A stretch of 64,000 nucleotides of DNA. Source: Zygnema cylindricum. Its lineage: Eukaryota > Streptophyta > Zygnematophyceae > Zygnematales > Zygnemataceae. Where the stretch lies: the NCBI GenBank assembly GCA_037447655.1, contig JBBHKE010000281.1, forward strand, positions 153,390 to 217,389, written 5' to 3'. The position numbers and the translations under genes were made by a program. The notes under the pieces were generated by a model, which was not told the origin of the DNA, did not search any database, and was given only the letters and a program-made list of their open reading frames with translations. This document shows, piece by piece, positions 1 to 9,989 of the stretch; positions within the stretch are counted from its first letter, which is position 1; each line of letters begins with the position of its first letter.

Positions 1-831
1 TTGTATCTGTCTCTCTCCCCCCTCTCTCTTTTCTCTCCTACATTTTCTATGGCGCCCCTTGGAGAGCTGTCTCCCTCTAGCTTCTACGGGAGGGGTCTCC
101 CTCGTCCTCGTCTCCTGTCGGACGGCCATGGCTTCTTTCCCTCTCGACTGCCTTCTGTCAACGCTGCTTTTCTAGAATGGGCGAGAGAGGCGCCATGGAA
201 CATGGGAGGATTGTCGAACAAACGCAAGCGCATGGCGGGGAAAGTTGAAGGCAACGTGGAGAAAATTAGGAAGGCGATAGAGAAGGAGGTGCAACAGATG
301 GAAAAGATGACCAATGGGAAGAAAGGGATGGAACCGACCGAGAAGATGGACGGTGCTAAAGAGGGAAATGAGATGGATGGAAATGGTCGGAGTCTTGGAG
401 GAGGGAAGAAGAAGGAGATAGAAAATGCTCGGAAGTATCAAGAATTTGAGTGGGAAACAGAAGTGGAAGAGGAGGAAGAGGAGGAAGAGTATAAAGGAGG
501 AGAGGAGAGTGAGAGTGACGGAGAAGACGATAGAAGAGATGAGGAAGAGGAAGAGGACATGGAAAGGGAAGATGAAATTGGACAGAAAGCTTCGACTCCG
601 GTAAAAACCCCTTTTCAGAAACCTCACGTGGAGAAAGGAGTTCGAACTAAAGATGAAAATATACCTCTTAAAGAAATTGCAGTCAACAACATTCAAAGCC
701 TGGAACCAAAATCAAATGAAAAATCGCCTCCGTCGGAAAGATCATCTGGAAACTTGAAAAGGACAAGAATTTCTAGAAGTCTAAGATTTAAAATCTTAAA
801 TCTTAAAAACCCATCAACTACGATTTATTAG
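1..831 (+). CDS. Hypothetical highly charged acidic protein, partial
   Basis: The reading frame is open at the left edge. The first in-frame ATG is at 49, giving 260 codons to the TAG at 829-831. I do not recognise the family. The product has a basic stretch near residue 58 (NKRKR, nuclear-signal-like), a Lys/Glu-rich segment that could be coiled coil, a long Glu/Asp run in the middle and a Ser/Pro/Thr-rich tail. The stop codon and last few codons lie in sequence resembling a MITE terminus (CCATC...TATTAGTGTGAAGG), so the frame is probably an exon read-through or a truncated gene, not a natural C-terminus. A young copia element starts 33 bp downstream. It could be the N-terminal part of a chromatin or nucleolar protein, but that is only composition. 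Purine-rich composition alone can also keep such a frame open. Confidence 0.3.
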   Translation: MYLSLSPLSLFSPTFSMAPLGELSPSSFYGRGLPRPRLLSDGHGFFPSRLPSVNAAFLEWAREAPWNMGGLSNKRKRMAGKVEGNVEKIRKAIEKEVQQMEKMTNGKKGMEPTEKMDGAKEGNEMDGNGRSLGGGKKKEIENARKYQEFEWETEVEEEEEEEEYKGGEESESDGEDDRRDEEEEEDMEREDEIGQKASTPVKTPFQKPHVEKGVRTKDENIPLKEIAVNNIQSLEPKSNEKSPPSERSSGNLKRTRISRSLRFKILNLKNPSTTIY

Positions 832-863
832 TGTGAAGGACTTACAGGTATTAAAGTTGAATT

Positions 864-1412
864 TGTTAGGATTTGGTACTGAGAACTCTGTTAGCGACGA
901 GTCATTCTCGTAGCTAAGGTAGCGACGACCAGCGACGAAGTAGTTTCGTCGCTGGATAGTTGAAGTACCAGCGACGAAGAAGTTTCGTCGCTGGATATTT
1001 GAAGTGACGTGAAATGAAATGTTTGTTTCGTTTCACGAATGTTTGAATTGTACTATAGAAGTGACGTGGAATTTCTTAGTAGTTTCGGTTCACGGAAGTT
1101 CAAGTCGTACCGCGTGATTCAAGTTGGTTCGCGGTTACGCGTACCGTGTTGTTCAAGTCGGTTCAAACTTGTCGGTCGTTCATTTCACCGCGTTGACTCT
1201 TACACGTATCTAGTCGTGTACCTATATATATTGGTTGAGACTTTATGGTAGTATTATCTTTTTGGAGGTGTAGCTTGTTAAGGAGGCGTAGAAAGATCAG
1301 AAGTAAAAGGAAAGAAGAAAAGAAGTTGTATTTGGATTGTGCTTAATATATTAAATGTTTTTGGAGAAACACCATTGTCGTGTGTGTGTTTTATTTGGTT
1401 TATAATCTTTCA
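864..1412 (+). repeat. 5' LTR of the young copia element
   Basis: This 549-bp LTR is repeated at 6208-6756 with about four substitutions. It begins TGTTAGG, ends TCTTTCA, and contains a TATATATA stretch near 1222-1232 that could serve as the U3 TATA box. The first 175 bp are packed with four consecutive inverted repeats, described separately. Confidence 0.95.
891..1037 (+). repeat. Four consecutive hairpins in U3 of the copia LTR
   Basis: Inverted repeats lie at 891-917 (TTAGCgACGAG / CTCGTaGCTAA), 929-955 (CCAGCGACGAA / TTCGTCGCTGG, perfect 11 bp, 5-nt loop), 968-994 (same arms, different loop) and 1008-1037 (CGTGAAATGAAA / TTTCGTTTCACG). The middle two are tandem copies 39 bp apart. The same set is present in the 3' LTR at about 6235-6381. 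Confidence 0.85.
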
Positions 1413-1414
1413 AT

Positions 1415-1426
1415 TGGTATCGGAGC
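1415..1426 (+). other. Primer-binding site, initiator tRNA-Met type
   Basis: TGGTATCGGAGC lies two bases after the 5' LTR end and matches the plant initiator-Met tRNA 3'-end complement TGGTATCAGAGC at 11 of 12 positions. It would prime minus-strand DNA synthesis. Confidence 0.85.
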
Positions 1427-1449
1427 AGGTTGCTGGCAACACTTGCCGG

Positions 1450-2470
1450 TATGGCGGAGAAAGGGAAATCCCCGGCGGAACCTAGTGGAGGAGCTAGTGG
1501 GGGAGTTAGTGGAGGAGGAGTTACAAGGACACAATATGATGAGTATGACGAATGGGGGGGAGAAAAATGTGAAGATGGACGAGGGAACATTTGAACGCTT
1601 TCAAGAGTTTCTCAAAACACAAGAAGATGATGGAGATGGAGGAGTAAGTGGAGACTCACGCAACTCTAAGAAAATAAAGAAAAGGAAGGGGAAATCTAAA
1701 CTTTATGAGGAAGAGGAGGAGAGCGAGGATGATGATTATAAAGTGTTTAATAAAACCATTGTCTTCACGGGTTCCAATTATGCAATTTGGAAGAGATACA
1801 TTCGAGGAGCATTCACACCGAAAAAACTTCGGGACATCGTTATCGGGGAAGAAACACGACTGGATCCTTCCGTGGATCCTGCCGGAGCACATATGTGGGA
1901 AAAGAAAGATATGGCGGCCTCCACCGCACTTATACAAAGTTGTGCTAGTTCTATGCATCAACACCTTATAACTCATGATAGGGCTTTTGATTGTTGGACC
2001 GCTTTGCAAAATGCGTTTGAAAAAGGATTTGAGGCAAATGAAAATTATCTCTTTGAGGAGTATATTGGGTTTAGAATGAAGGAGAATGAGTCCATTGATG
2101 ATGGAGTCAAAAGGTTTAATGTCATCATAGAACAACTTAACTCACTCAATAACTTCCTACAGAAAAAGAGAGGTTGTTTGTTTTCATGAGGAGTCTTCCA
2201 AGCAAGTTTGCGGTAGCAAAGGAGGTCATCAAGGGGCGAGAGAAACAAACAATGGCATACGCTATCAATCACTTGAAAAGTACGGAGAAGGAGAAAGCAA
2301 CACCGAAAGAGGAAAACAAAGGATCATCCTACCAGAATCATCAAGAGGAGGATGACGGAGGAGCTTACAACTTTAGGGGATCTAGGGGAAGAGGAAGTGG
2401 ACATCGTGGACGAGGAGGCAGGTCACAGGACCAGGGAGAGGCTCATTTCAACGTGATACCTCTCAGATGA
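1450..2470 (+). pseudogene. Copia gag region, frameshifted
   Basis: The likely start is ATG 1450, shortly after the primer site, encoding a Gly/Ser-rich leader. This frame hits a stop soon after a G7 run at 1554-1560; the adjacent frame continues with a gag (UBN2-like) region containing NYAIWKRYIRGAF and a helix-rich segment to 2189. A second break near 2155-2175 moves to a frame with MRSLPSKFAVAKEV, a motif typical of copia gag, and an Arg/Gly-rich tail. That frame ends at 2470, overlapping by four bases the ATG of the next frame. Gag would package the RNA. At least three single-base shifts prevent a continuous product. Confidence 0.8.
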
Positions 2471-4623
2471 CTTGTTACAATTGTAACGAGATTGGGCATG
2501 GCTCTTTTGAATGCCCAGACAAAAGTAAACAGTGTAACGTTTGTCATAAATGGGGACACACTGGTCGCGGTTGTTATCAAAACAAGGGAAACAATCGCGG
2601 AGGGGGACAGTTTAGAGGCGGAGGAAGTGGAGGAAGTGGAAGTAGCTCATCAGGTAGAGGGGATTTTGTTGGGGATGGGCCAATGGGACAGGATCAAGAA
2701 TTTTTCGTTTCACTTATCGAGGAATCACAGGAAAAGGAGGATATTCTATTTCACACACGAGGCAAGGAGAATAAGGGAAAATTTAACAGTTGGATCATAG
2801 ATTCAGGTGCCACACATCACATGTGTTTAGATCCAATACTATTCAGTGACATTAGAAAACTCACTATACCAAAATCCATCATAGTGGCTAATGGTTCAAT
2901 GATGGTCATCGATACAGTGGGAACAGTACGGTTGGATTTACCAACACAAGATAGGGAAGGGAAAACTAGAGTCAATCGAGTACGCTTTAACAATGTGCTT
3001 TATAATCCAAGGGGGTGCATTAATCTCTTAAGTGTTCCACAGCTTCAAAAGAAAGGAGGAAGAGCCACATGCTTGGAAGGAGGTAGAATCATTTTGAGTA
3101 GTAAAACAGGGCCATTTGCAGAAGGCATTGTGACTGAAAATATGCAAAGTAGACTGATTTGGAGGAAACTAGAAAATAGGACGGCAGATGAAGAGGGTCA
3201 TCTTCATTCGGCAGAAGTTAACAAGGAGGACCTCACGTTGTGGCACCATCGTATGTGTCATACTTCAGAGAGTAACATTAAGGAGATGATTCATCATGGG
3301 GCGGTTCGAGGGCTAGATGTGGCAAAAGGAGAGAAGGTCATTGGATGTGTGGGATGCACAAAAGGGAAACATAAAAGGAAACCTCATCCGGTGAAAGATC
3401 TTCAATTTAAAGCAAATGCCCCTCTAGATCTAGTCCATGTAGATCTTTGTGGGGACACACATCTAGAAACCATTGGAAAAAATAAGTACATTATGGTGAT
3501 AGTTGACGATTTCAGCAGAAAGACATGGGTATATCTTTTAAAAGCTAAGTCAGACGCTCTTGAAACATTTAAAGACTTTGTGGTCATGGCTGAGAGGGAA
3601 AGTGGGAGGCAGATAAAGGCGGTACGCTCAGACCGAGGAGGTGAATTTCTTGCTTTCGCCGATTACTGTAAAGAGACGGGGTTTAAGCAGCAGTTCACAT
3701 CTCCTTATTCCCCACAATCGAATGGAATTGCAGAGAGGAAGAATCGGACATTGCAAGAGATGGTACGCGCCATGCTCCATACGACGAAACTCACGCATCG
3801 TCTTGGGGGAGAAGCAATCAGGGCAGCTAACCATATAACGAACAGGAGAATAAACTCCGCTTTGGGCAACAAAACAACGGAGGAACTTTGGAGTGGACAA
3901 ACACCTACGGTAAAACACTTAAGGATTTGGGGATGTGAGGCTATGGGATACATAGAGGAAAGAAATCGGGAGGGAAAGTTTGCTGCGCAGTCATGGGAAG
4001 GATATTTTGTGGGATATAGTGAGAACTCAATGCAGTATAGGATTTACAACCCAGTCACTAGAAGGGTTAAAGAGTCTAGAAATGTGGAGTTTAATGAGAA
4101 CTTGGAATGGATGGTGAAGGGAGCTAATGAGTACAAGCGAGCTCAAGATTATGAGGAGGAAATTCATTATGAGAAGTTCACTGGAGAGGAGGAGGAAGAT
4201 GACGAAGTTTTGTCAGAGGTAGGGACGAAGAAAAAGGTGCGATTTGTAGAGAAGATGACGAAGTTTTTGTCAGAGGTAGGGACGAAGAAAAAGGTGCGAT
4301 TTGTAGAGAAACCTTTAGAGAAAGTTTCGACACCTAAGCTTAGCGGCACCAAATCACAAGGAGACAAGGTCACCAGAGAATCATCCACAGGCATTGACAA
4401 CGTGACATCAAAAGAGACACCCTTAGAGAAGGAGGATGATGACAAGATTGAGCACAGTGATTCGGATAAAGAATTTGCAGATGACGTACGGAGAAGTAAA
4501 AGATCCAATAAAGGGAAGGCACCGGAACGATTTTCACCTGAACAGTCATATAAAAAGCAAACCAGCTACCAGAGGGCAATTTCCGAAATCAGACAAGGAA
4601 GAGCGGAATCCTTTCTCTTATAA
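2467..4623 (+). CDS. Copia polyprotein fragment: CCHC knuckles, protease, integrase
   Basis: This 718-codon open frame is the longest in the element. It opens with two zinc knuckles (CYNCNEIGHGSFEC and CNVCHKWGHTGRGC), then the aspartic protease motif WIIDSGATHHM near residue 116, then the GAG-pre-integrase HHCC region (LWHHRMCHTS ... CVGC), and an integrase core with its Asp-Asp-Glu triad visible in VDDFSRK, VRSDRGGEF and NGIAERKNR. The C-terminal third is acidic/basic linker with a 56-bp tandem duplication at 4198-4310. It stops at TAA 4621-4623 before the reverse transcriptase. In an intact copia this would be one polyprotein with gag and RT; here it is an isolated piece, with no breaks inside the catalytic domains. 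Confidence 0.85.
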   Translation: MTCYNCNEIGHGSFECPDKSKQCNVCHKWGHTGRGCYQNKGNNRGGGQFRGGGSGGSGSSSSGRGDFVGDGPMGQDQEFFVSLIEESQEKEDILFHTRGKENKGKFNSWIIDSGATHHMCLDPILFSDIRKLTIPKSIIVANGSMMVIDTVGTVRLDLPTQDREGKTRVNRVRFNNVLYNPRGCINLLSVPQLQKKGGRATCLEGGRIILSSKTGPFAEGIVTENMQSRLIWRKLENRTADEEGHLHSAEVNKEDLTLWHHRMCHTSESNIKEMIHHGAVRGLDVAKGEKVIGCVGCTKGKHKRKPHPVKDLQFKANAPLDLVHVDLCGDTHLETIGKNKYIMVIVDDFSRKTWVYLLKAKSDALETFKDFVVMAERESGRQIKAVRSDRGGEFLAFADYCKETGFKQQFTSPYSPQSNGIAERKNRTLQEMVRAMLHTTKLTHRLGGEAIRAANHITNRRINSALGNKTTEELWSGQTPTVKHLRIWGCEAMGYIEERNREGKFAAQSWEGYFVGYSENSMQYRIYNPVTRRVKESRNVEFNENLEWMVKGANEYKRAQDYEEEIHYEKFTGEEEEDDEVLSEVGTKKKVRFVEKMTKFLSEVGTKKKVRFVEKPLEKVSTPKLSGTKSQGDKVTRESSTGIDNVTSKETPLEKEDDDKIEHSDSDKEFADDVRRSKRSNKGKAPERFSPEQSYKKQTSYQRAISEIRQGRAESFLL
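4198..4310 (+). repeat. 56-bp tandem duplication within copia pol
   Basis: Unit 1 is 4198-4253 and unit 2 is 4254-4310. They are identical except that unit 2 has one extra T in the T-run after GACGAAG. A 56-bp duplication would shift the frame, and the extra T restores it, so the protein carries LSEVGTKKKVRFVEK twice. Confidence 0.9.
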
Positions 4624-6173
4624 AAGGCAATTACAGAAAATCGTCCAGCGGATCCTCAATCATACCAAGAGGCTCGAGACTCGGACGAATGGGAGGAAAA
4701 GTGGAAACCGACGTTTATCAAAGAATTTAATTCTGTAAAATCGAACGGATGTTTTGAAGAGGTAGATTTACCAGTTGGTAAGAAGGCGATTGACTCAAAG
4801 TGGGTTTTTAAGACAAAGACGGGAGCTTCGGGAGAAATTCTTAAGTATAAGGCGCGGGTTAGTATGTAAAGGCTTTCAGCAGAAGGAGGGTATTGATTAT
4901 TATGAGACTTTTGCTCCTGTGGTTAAGTTTGATTCTTTGCGAGCAATTATTGCAATGGCGGCAGCGGAGGGAATGCATATCCAACAGATGGATGTAGAGA
5001 CAGCTTTCTTAAATGGAGAATTAGAAGAGGAGGTGTATATGAAAATTCCAGAAGGAGTTCCTGGAAAGAATGGAAAAGTATGGAGGTTGTGGAAAGCTTT
5101 GTATGGTTTGAAGCAGGCACCAAGAACATGGAACCATAAGCTTCACAAGGTCTTAGTAATTTTGGGATTTAGGAGGCTTACTGCAGATTGTGGAGTGTAT
5201 ATTCGGGGGAGAAGGTAGGGACATGGTAATTTTCAGTGTTTACGTAGATGATTTCATTTCTATCTCTCACAACTTGGATTTACTTGGAGAATTAAAGATT
5301 GAATTTCGGAAGTATTTTAATATCACAGACTTAGGAGATGCACAATACATTGTGGAGTTCAGATTCAGAGAAGGAGGAACGGAGATATTAAGTTAAGCCA
5401 GGAACAATATGCAAAAGAGGTACTTGAAAGGTTTGGGTTTTTAAACCACTCGGAACTCCCCTTGATCCTCGTGATAAGCTTTCTAATTTTGTTAAAAGTC
5501 CCGACGTTGATGCCCCGTATAGGGAGGCGGTCGGAAGCTTAATGTATTTGAGTGTCGGTACTAGGCCAGACATCAGTGCCGCAGTGAGCGTGGTTAGTCG
5601 GTATTGTAGCAATCCGAAAAAAATACATTGGGAGGCAGTGAAGAGAATCTTTAGATATTTGGCTGGAACACTTAGTCTTGGAATTGTTTATAGGAAGGGT
5701 GAGGGCTTGAGTTGTTATGGATATTGTGATGCCGACTATGGAGGAGACCATGATACAGGAAGGTCTACGTCAGGATATGTGTTTTTTACTTGCAGGAGGA
5801 GCGATCTCGTGGAATTCTCGTTTGCAGCCTACTGTGGCACTTTCATCAACGGAGGCGGAGTATATGGTTGCGTGTCATGCTGCGAAGAATGCTGTGTGGA
5901 TTAAAGAATTTCTATCGAAGGTTGGAGTGGAAAAAGAATGCATGCAAATATTAAGTGATAATATGTTTTCCATTGCACTTAGTAAAAAATCCTATTTTGC
6001 ATAAGCGCACTAAACACATTAAAATTCAGTGGCATTTTGTTCGAGATTTGGTTGCGGAAAAAGAAGTTGAATTTTCGTTTGTTCCTACAGAAGAACAAGC
6101 TGCTGATATGTTAACCAAAACAGAATTAAAGGAAGTCTATGAAATGGGAAAGAAATTAGTTGGCATGGAGTAA
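4624..6173 (+). pseudogene. Copia reverse transcriptase and RNase H, multiply frameshifted
   Basis: The remains of RT and RNase H are spread over all three frames. RT signatures include KAIDSKWVFKTK, EGIDYYETFAPVVKFDS, QMDVETAFLNGELEEEVYM, LYGLKQAPRTW and the catalytic SVYVDDF. RNase H shows CDADYGGDHDTGRSTSGY, LSSTEAEYM and HKRTKHIKIQWHFVRD. Frame changes occur near 4858, 5205, 5396-5440, 5790 and 5985. The final frame stops at TAA 6171-6173, directly at the first of two polypurine tracts. All catalytic motifs are conserved although the frame is not, which fits either very recent damage or small indel errors in the sequence. Confidence 0.85.
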
Positions 6174-6207
6174 GAGGGGGCTTTGAGTATCACAGTAAGA
6201 GGGGGAC
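6171..6207 (+). other. Duplicated polypurine tract of copia element
   Basis: TAAGAGGGGG occurs at 6171-6180 and again at 6196-6205, the second ending two bases before the 3' LTR. The proximal copy is the expected plus-strand primer; the upstream copy overlaps the pol stop codon. Confidence 0.75.
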
Positions 6208-6756
6208 TGTTAGGATTTGGTACTGAGAACTCTGTTAGCGACGAGTCATTCTCGTAGCTAAGGTAGCGACGACCAGCGACGAAGTAGTTTCGTCGCTGGA
6301 TAGTTGAAGTACCAGCGACGAAGAAGTTTCGTCGCTGGATATTTGAAGTGACGTGAAATGAAATGTTTGTTTCGTTTCACGTATGTTTGAATTGTACTAT
6401 AGAAGTGACGTGGAATTTCTTAGTAGTTTCGGTTCACGGAAGTTCAAGTCGTACTGCGTGATTCAAGTTGGTTCGCGGTTACGCGTACCGTGTTGTTCAA
6501 GTCGGTTCAAACTTGTCGGTCGTTCATTTCACCGCGTTGACTCTTACACGTATCTAGTCGTGTACCTATATATATTGGTTGAGACTTTATGGTAGTATTA
6601 TCTTTTTGGAGGTGTAGCTTGTTAAGGAGGCGTAGAAAGATCAGAAGTAAAAGGAAAGAAGAAAAGAAGTTGTATTTGCATTGTGCTTAATATATTAAAT
6701 GTTTTTGGAGGAACACCATTGTCGTGTGTGTGTTTTATTTGGTTTATAATCTTTCA
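6208..6756 (+). repeat. 3' LTR of the young copia element
   Basis: 549 bp, the same length as the 5' LTR and differing at about four positions. It ends TTTCA and is followed by the GAATT target duplication. Confidence 0.95.
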
Positions 6757-9281
6757 GAATTTAGTGTCATAACACTTCTTTAGTTTTATCCATAAACTTT
6801 AATGCGAAAGTAGTATCAATGTCACTAATTCAGTTTAGATAGTGTAGGCGAATTATAAGTATTTTAACGAAATTAGTACTAATAACACTAATTTAGTGTT
6901 ATGAGTGTTTAAGGTACTGCAAGTAATAAATCAAAGTTAGTATCAAGAAACCTATTTTAATGCTATTAGTGTAAAAAAAATGTTACTGTAAATGCAGAAT
7001 TAGAATGCATAATATAATTTTATGTAGGGAGGCGTGACAGCTTGGAGTCCACTCCCTTAAATTGTGTTATTTATACTATTTTGCGATTTTTGCTCTAGAA
7101 AAGTCGCACCAAATTAGTTTTGTCAACATATCCATGGGCTGTACAACTCAAGAATCGTTTAAGTAAAACCAACAGTCCTTGTTGAACCAACTATATCGTA
7201 GTGATCTTCGTCATTTTGCTATTTTGTCGTTTTTTGGGCAATAACACCCTTTCCTATCAGTGTCGTCTACACTTTATTGGAATAAAATGAGCTGAATGGT
7301 TTCTAAAGGCAAATTAGGTCTAATATTTTTAATTCAAATTGAGATTTAGTGCGAAACGCATACAATGTTGTGCACATGTATAATGTTATTGTGGATCTAA
7401 TAAAGGTAACATAGGCTAAAACTTTAGTAATGGAAGCTGCACTGATGACAACAATTGGTGTTACTGTCTTTTTCTTTCGGTTAAGTTCCGAGTATTTTCG
7501 CTTTTCTTCGACGAATCGTGTTTTAAACCCCTTTACGTATGATGGAAATGAAGAGGGGAAGAGGGAGGTGTGGGATATTGGGAGAGGAGAGGTTCAAGAG
7601 CGAGTGCTATGAGGGGTGTAGGAATAAGAAGAAAAAAGCTACAAATCTTGAGGAGTTAGGAGAGGGAGGAGAATGGAAGAGAAGGGAGGAGGTGAACGAG
7701 GGAAGGGGAATGAGGGGACGAGACGGAAGAAGGGGAGGGAGGAAAGGGAAACAAGAATAGGAAGCGATTTACCGGAAAGTCAATATTTTTTTCAGCCTCA
7801 ATAGGTGTATCATAGAAACGATGACATTTTGTAACATTTTTTATTTTCCTGAATTTGGGTCCCAGAAAGAAAACCATTTTTATTTTTCCCTTTGTCATTG
7901 GAAAGTAGAGGTGATTTGAAATTGGAGGTAGGTTTTCATTCGTTTTTTTTTTCCACGTGAAAAGGTTTGACTTTCCTTTCTTTTTTTTTTAGTAAAGGAT
8001 TTTTTTTTGCAGTCAAGGTGGTTGTACATTTTCTTGTTTTGCGATTGTGTACTAGTGTTAGATTTTTTTTTTTTTTTAGTGATTTTGTACTAGTAGTGAT
8101 GTAAACAAAAATTTTATTTGAGAAGTTCTTTTGAAAAAATTTCCAAGTAAAGTAAGATTTTTGTTGCCTTTCCCTTCTTTCTGTTGTTGTCGTTGTTGTT
8201 TTTTTTTTTTTTTTCCGTGAACTTCGTGGTTGAGGATAAAGTCACTCCATTTATAAATGATTTATGTTCTAATTTCCTTTTCCCTTGCTTTTCTGTTTTT
8301 TATCTTGTGCCTTCGTAAGTTACTCTATTCCTCAGTGGTCCAGCTTAAGAACACATAAAAATAAAAATAAAATGACATACTAAGGTCAACAATTTCCTTT
8401 TGCAGGTGCCAACCATTTCCATGATGTTTGCCCCTTTTTTTGCTGCCATCCAGCGCACAAAAAATAGTGTGGTATTGAAAATACGGTCAGAACATTGTCG
8501 CACCTCGCTCTGAACTGTTGCTTGGCATCAACTGTATTTAATTAGTGCGAGGTAAAAAAAATGCATTCAAGTGCGCACTAAATTAAATGCATTCTTGAGA
8601 ACATATAGTGTGGAGCTCACTAGAGGACAGATTTTTCAGAGAAAATTTCCACTCATCCGAGCTAAAATTGATTACTTTATCATAAAACTTTTTGTTGAAA
8701 GAAATCATGAAGTTGAAAATTGCTATTTTACATGAAGAGGGTGAAGGCACTCAAAACAAGCGGAAATTAGGGGAAGAGCAGGTAGTGTCGAAAAAAATAT
8801 TCGTTCTGAAAAAATCAATGATGTTTGGGTTGACTTTTCTCTCGTTCAATAAAAAAAAAAAAAGGTTGCCAGAAAACAGCGCAATAACAACTGAAGAGCA
8901 GTTGGTGATTTTTTTTTTCGACTGCCCGATTTCAAACTGAGAAGGGAACATGAGAGGGAAAAGGAGGGACTATGGCACCACCTGCTTGAAAAGTTTGAAA
9001 GCAGGGGGGGGGAGGGAGAGACCGAGGGGAAGCGACAGAAAGGGAGGAGGCACTGGGGAGGGAGTCGGAGAAAGAGAGAGTGAAGGAGGAGAGGGCGAGG
9101 GAGACAAAACGTGGGAGAGAGAAGAAAGGGAGGTAAGCGCGAAACGCGGAAAGAACGAAACGCGAAACGTGAAACGCGTTTTAGAAACGTCGAAAGCGTT
9201 ATTGAAACGTGTTTTCCTTCCACCACCTCATCCCTTATCCTCACTTTTTCCCGCCCTTCACAGGCGTCGCACCTTTTCAAT
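6757..9281. other. Gene-free stretch with MITE relics and purine tracts
   Basis: No supported gene. 6757-7010 holds AT-rich words shared with the TA-flanked MITEs elsewhere (for example CACTAATTTAGTGTTAT near 6889, and AATGCAGAATTAGAATGCAT at 6991-7010, nearly matching 23293-23312). T-runs are frequent between 7940 and 8220. Two strongly purine-rich tracts lie at about 7540-7750 and 8940-9130 and keep short spurious frames open on both strands. Confidence 0.6.
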
Positions 9282-9555
9282 GCCACGTGTCTATCCTAGC
9301 CCAGCTGTCCGTTTTTAGCGGATTGCGTCTCGTGTCACGTCTACTTTGACGTCAGGATTTCATTTCGACGAAAAGGTACCATCATCGGACGGTCAGAAGA
9401 CGCCTCGTCCTTTACAGATTGGTTCGCTGAAAACTGAATCCTCACCGGCCACGTGTCCGTCCTTTCTTTGCTGTCCGTATGCTGCAGATTACGTTTCGAG
9501 TCACGTTTCCTCTGACGTCACACTTACAGCTCGACGAAATTTCAAAATCGGACGG
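9282..9555 (+). promoter_or_regulatory. Tandem promoter cassette with G-box and TGACGTCA sites upstream of ferredoxin
   Basis: Copies at 9282-9392 and 9448-9555 share, in the same order and spacing, GCCACGTGTC (G-box core), TGTCCGT, GATTRCGTYTCG, GTCACGTYT, TGACGTCA, TCGACGAAA and ATCGGACGG, while the bases between have diverged. A partial third copy, CACGTGTG ... ATCGGACGG, lies at 9731-9755 just upstream of the TATA box. CACGTG and TGACGTCA are recognised by plant bZIP and bHLH factors. The position about 440-710 bp before the ferredoxin ATG suggests a light- or stress-responsive module, which is inference. Confidence 0.6.
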
Positions 9556-9755
9556 CTAGGATGATGTGCTCAACTGTCTTTGGATCTGTCCGTCTAGAAT
9601 TAAAAGTCGAAACTGAAAAAAAAAACAAAGCTCATAATGTTCCCACACTGCAGTACCGTACAGTAGCACATTTTTCCACGGCAATGTACGGATTTTACTT
9701 GTTGCTGGGAAATCTACAGTAAATTTTCGCACGTGTGATAACCCTATCGGACGGT

Positions 9756-9765
9756 ATATATATTT
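9756..9765 (+). promoter_or_regulatory. TATA box of ferredoxin gene
   Basis: TATATATATT follows the third ATCGGACGG word and lies about 225 bp before the ATG. The leader between is CT-rich, ending in a long C/T run at 9940-9988, as is common in plastid-protein leaders. Confidence 0.55.
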
Positions 9766-9989
9766 CCAGCGAGGCGTTTCTTTGACCCCCTTCGTTTTTT
9801 TCGTTTCATTTTCCAATTCTCAATCTCCCAAAAAAAGGAAAGGTGGTCATCATCATCCACTCCCGCATTTCTCTCCCACTTCCGCTTCTTGCCCTTTTCC
9901 AGAACCCTAATCGCGCTCTCTCTTCTCTCCACTCCACGCCACTCCACTCCTCCCCTCCCCTCTCCCCCTCTCCCCCCCCCCCCTCTCAA

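Larger units (their letters stand above)
859..6761 (+). mobile_element. Young Ty1/copia LTR retrotransposon with 5-bp target duplication
   Basis: The element occupies 864-6756 and is bounded by direct 549-bp LTRs that both start TGTTAGG and end TTTCA. The flanking bases 859-863 and 6757-6761 are both GAATT, a perfect 5-bp target-site duplication. Order inside is primer-binding site, gag with CCHC knuckles, protease, integrase, reverse transcriptase, RNase H, polypurine tract. Integrase before reverse transcriptase defines Ty1/copia. Only about four LTR differences were found by eye (near 1038, 1114, 1338 and 1366 versus the 3' copy), so insertion was recent. Despite this the gag-pol frame is broken at least seven times, so it is non-autonomous as read, unless the indels are sequencing errors. 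It sits in MITE-like flanking DNA. Confidence 0.95.

Noticed and set aside
172-696. 174-codon minus-strand frame rich in Phe/Leu/Ser
   Set aside because: Mirror of the purine-rich acidic ORF; apparent membrane protein character is an artefact of reverse-complemented GAA/GAG codons.
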